Of a stretch of DNA of 64,000 nucleotides, positions 63,388 to 64,000 are shown piece by piece. Made by a program: the position numbers and the translations under genes. This stretch comes from Nitrospiraceae bacterium (GTDB lineage: Bacteria > Nitrospirota > Nitrospiria > Nitrospirales > UBA8639). The notes beneath the pieces are model-generated. The model searched no databases and had not been told where the DNA came from. It was given only the letters and a program-made list of their open reading frames with translations. The number at the start of each line of letters is the position of its first letter. Position 1 is the first letter of the stretch. The stretch spans positions 868,001-932,000 of the forward strand of contig JACKFE010000001.1 of assembly GCA_020632635.1 (NCBI GenBank), written 5' to 3'.

Positions 63388-64000
63388 ATGAGACAAACCA
63401 ATTTTTTGTTTACCTCGGAATCGGTCACGGAAGGACATCCCGATAAAATCGCGGACCAGATTTCCGACGGTATTTTGGATGCCATTATTAGCCAAGACAA
63501 AAACTGCCGGGTTGCTTGTGAAACTATTTTGACAACAGGCTTGGCATTTGTCGCCGGTGAAATATCCACCAAAGCCTATGTAGAAATTCCAGACATCATT
63601 CGGGAAACCATTCGGCAAGTCGGGTACACCGATGCCACCTGGGGATTCGACTACAGTACATGCTCGGTCCTCACCGCCATTCATTCCCAATCGGGAGACA
63701 TTGCCATGGGAGTCGACACCGGAGGTGCCGGAGACCAAGGCCTCATGTTTGGCTATGCCTCAAACGAAACCGACGAACTGATGCCTATGCCCATTGTGTT
63801 AGCCCACAAACTCACACGCCGATTGGCCGAGGTCAGAAAGAAAAATATCCTCCCTTGGGTCAGGCCTGATGGAAAATCTCAAGTCACCGTCGAATACAAA
63901 AATGGCAAGCCGGTCCGGATCGACACGATTGTTCTTTCTACTCAACACAGCGACACCGTCACATCGAAAAAAATTGAAAAAGATGTTTTGGAAAAAGTTA
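63388..64000 (+). CDS. metK: S-adenosylmethionine synthetase (partial, 3' end cut by window edge)
   Basis: The 204 visible codons begin at ATG 63388 and match MetK: FLFTSESVTEGHPDKIADQIS near residue 6 with the catalytic His and Mg ligands, CETILTTGLAFVAGE near 43, then VDTGGAGDQGLMFGYA near 110 and LPWVRPDGKSQVTVEY near 155. The enzyme makes S-adenosylmethionine from methionine and ATP, which the betaine methyltransferase, the radical SAM enzymes and other methyltransferases in this window use. An ATG at 63384 is out of frame with the conserved start and is rejected; GGTGGAGG lies upstream. Confidence 0.95.
   Translation, partial: MRQTNFLFTSESVTEGHPDKIADQISDGILDAIISQDKNCRVACETILTTGLAFVAGEISTKAYVEIPDIIRETIRQVGYTDATWGFDYSTCSVLTAIHSQSGDIAMGVDTGGAGDQGLMFGYASNETDELMPMPIVLAHKLTRRLAEVRKKNILPWVRPDGKSQVTVEYKNGKPVRIDTIVLSTQHSDTVTSKKIEKDVLEKV

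Noticed and set aside
63250..63738. 162-codon minus-strand frame over the metK start
   Set aside because: It is antisense to the conserved MetK N-terminus and has no family match.
1..64000. CRISPR arrays, prophage or insertion-sequence transposases
   Set aside because: No regularly spaced direct repeats, phage structural genes or transposase motifs were seen in any frame.

Overview
The window reads as chromosomal DNA of a Nitrospira-type bacterium (phylum Nitrospirota), possibly of a marine or salt-tolerant lineage. This is inferred from gene content and is not proven: there is no 16S gene or nitrite oxidoreductase gene here. The clues are a mosaic of Gram-negative envelope genes, many HEAT/TPR proteins, PCP_red-domain proteins beside a radical SAM enzyme, and a glycine-to-betaine methyltransferase next to a BCCT betaine carrier. 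Gene density is high and strands alternate in short operons. There is no CRISPR array, prophage, IS transposase or rRNA operon.

Layout. 1-3 kb: osmoprotection (a truncated fused glycine/sarcosine/dimethylglycine methyltransferase, diverging from a BCCT transporter). 3.2-7.8 kb: a STAS protein and partner, then four consecutive HEAT-repeat genes. 7.8-16.9 kb: UDP-glucose dehydrogenase, tRNA-Gly with a near-consensus promoter, an unrecognised protein with a possible SAM-binding motif, ChaN-like lipoprotein, CDGSH protein, and a GDSL esterase diverging from a YbbA/YbbP-type ABC exporter. 17-26.7 kb: receiver protein, AsmA-like protein, polA, xth, phosphohexomutase, HPF-like protein and exported MsrB. 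26.7-31.3 kb: a TPR protein and a membrane-anchored CHASE2-like sigma-54 activator in one operon. 31.3-31.9 kb: a tandem MITE-like repeat. 32-39.9 kb: methyltransferase, tRNA-Leu, HAD phosphatase, QueE, PepA, NagZ, a novel Cys-motif protein, PsiE-like protein and a class I glutamine amidotransferase.

40-46 kb: a TatA-like protein with a long tail and a HEAT-repeat lipoprotein behind it, a second receiver, small envelope proteins, and a methyltransferase-TPR fusion. 46.1-50.1 kb is a decaying tract: DUF3015, DUF4105 and TRL-like genes can each be rebuilt only across frameshifts, while nearly all other genes are intact. 50.4-57.6 kb: TraT-like lipoprotein, HTH/metallo-beta-lactamase fusion, site-2 protease, M20 peptidase, cytochrome c and the GTPase Der. 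57.8-62.7 kb: a probable pseudogene, then a minus-strand set of a CopD-like membrane protein, a radical SAM/SPASM enzyme with a C-terminal PCP_red domain, and a 698-residue protein combining two Usp domains, a rubredoxin-like knuckle and three PCP_red domains. The last two overlap by 8 bp. This set is the best candidate for an undescribed system. The window ends inside metK.

How the genes fit together: the betaine methyltransferase consumes S-adenosylmethionine (three molecules per betaine) and metK at the far end makes it. Ugd and the phosphohexomutase feed sugar nucleotide supply. NagZ, PepA and the M20 enzyme recycle wall and peptide material. The TPR/CHASE2 operon and the two lone receivers look like signalling parts whose partners lie elsewhere.
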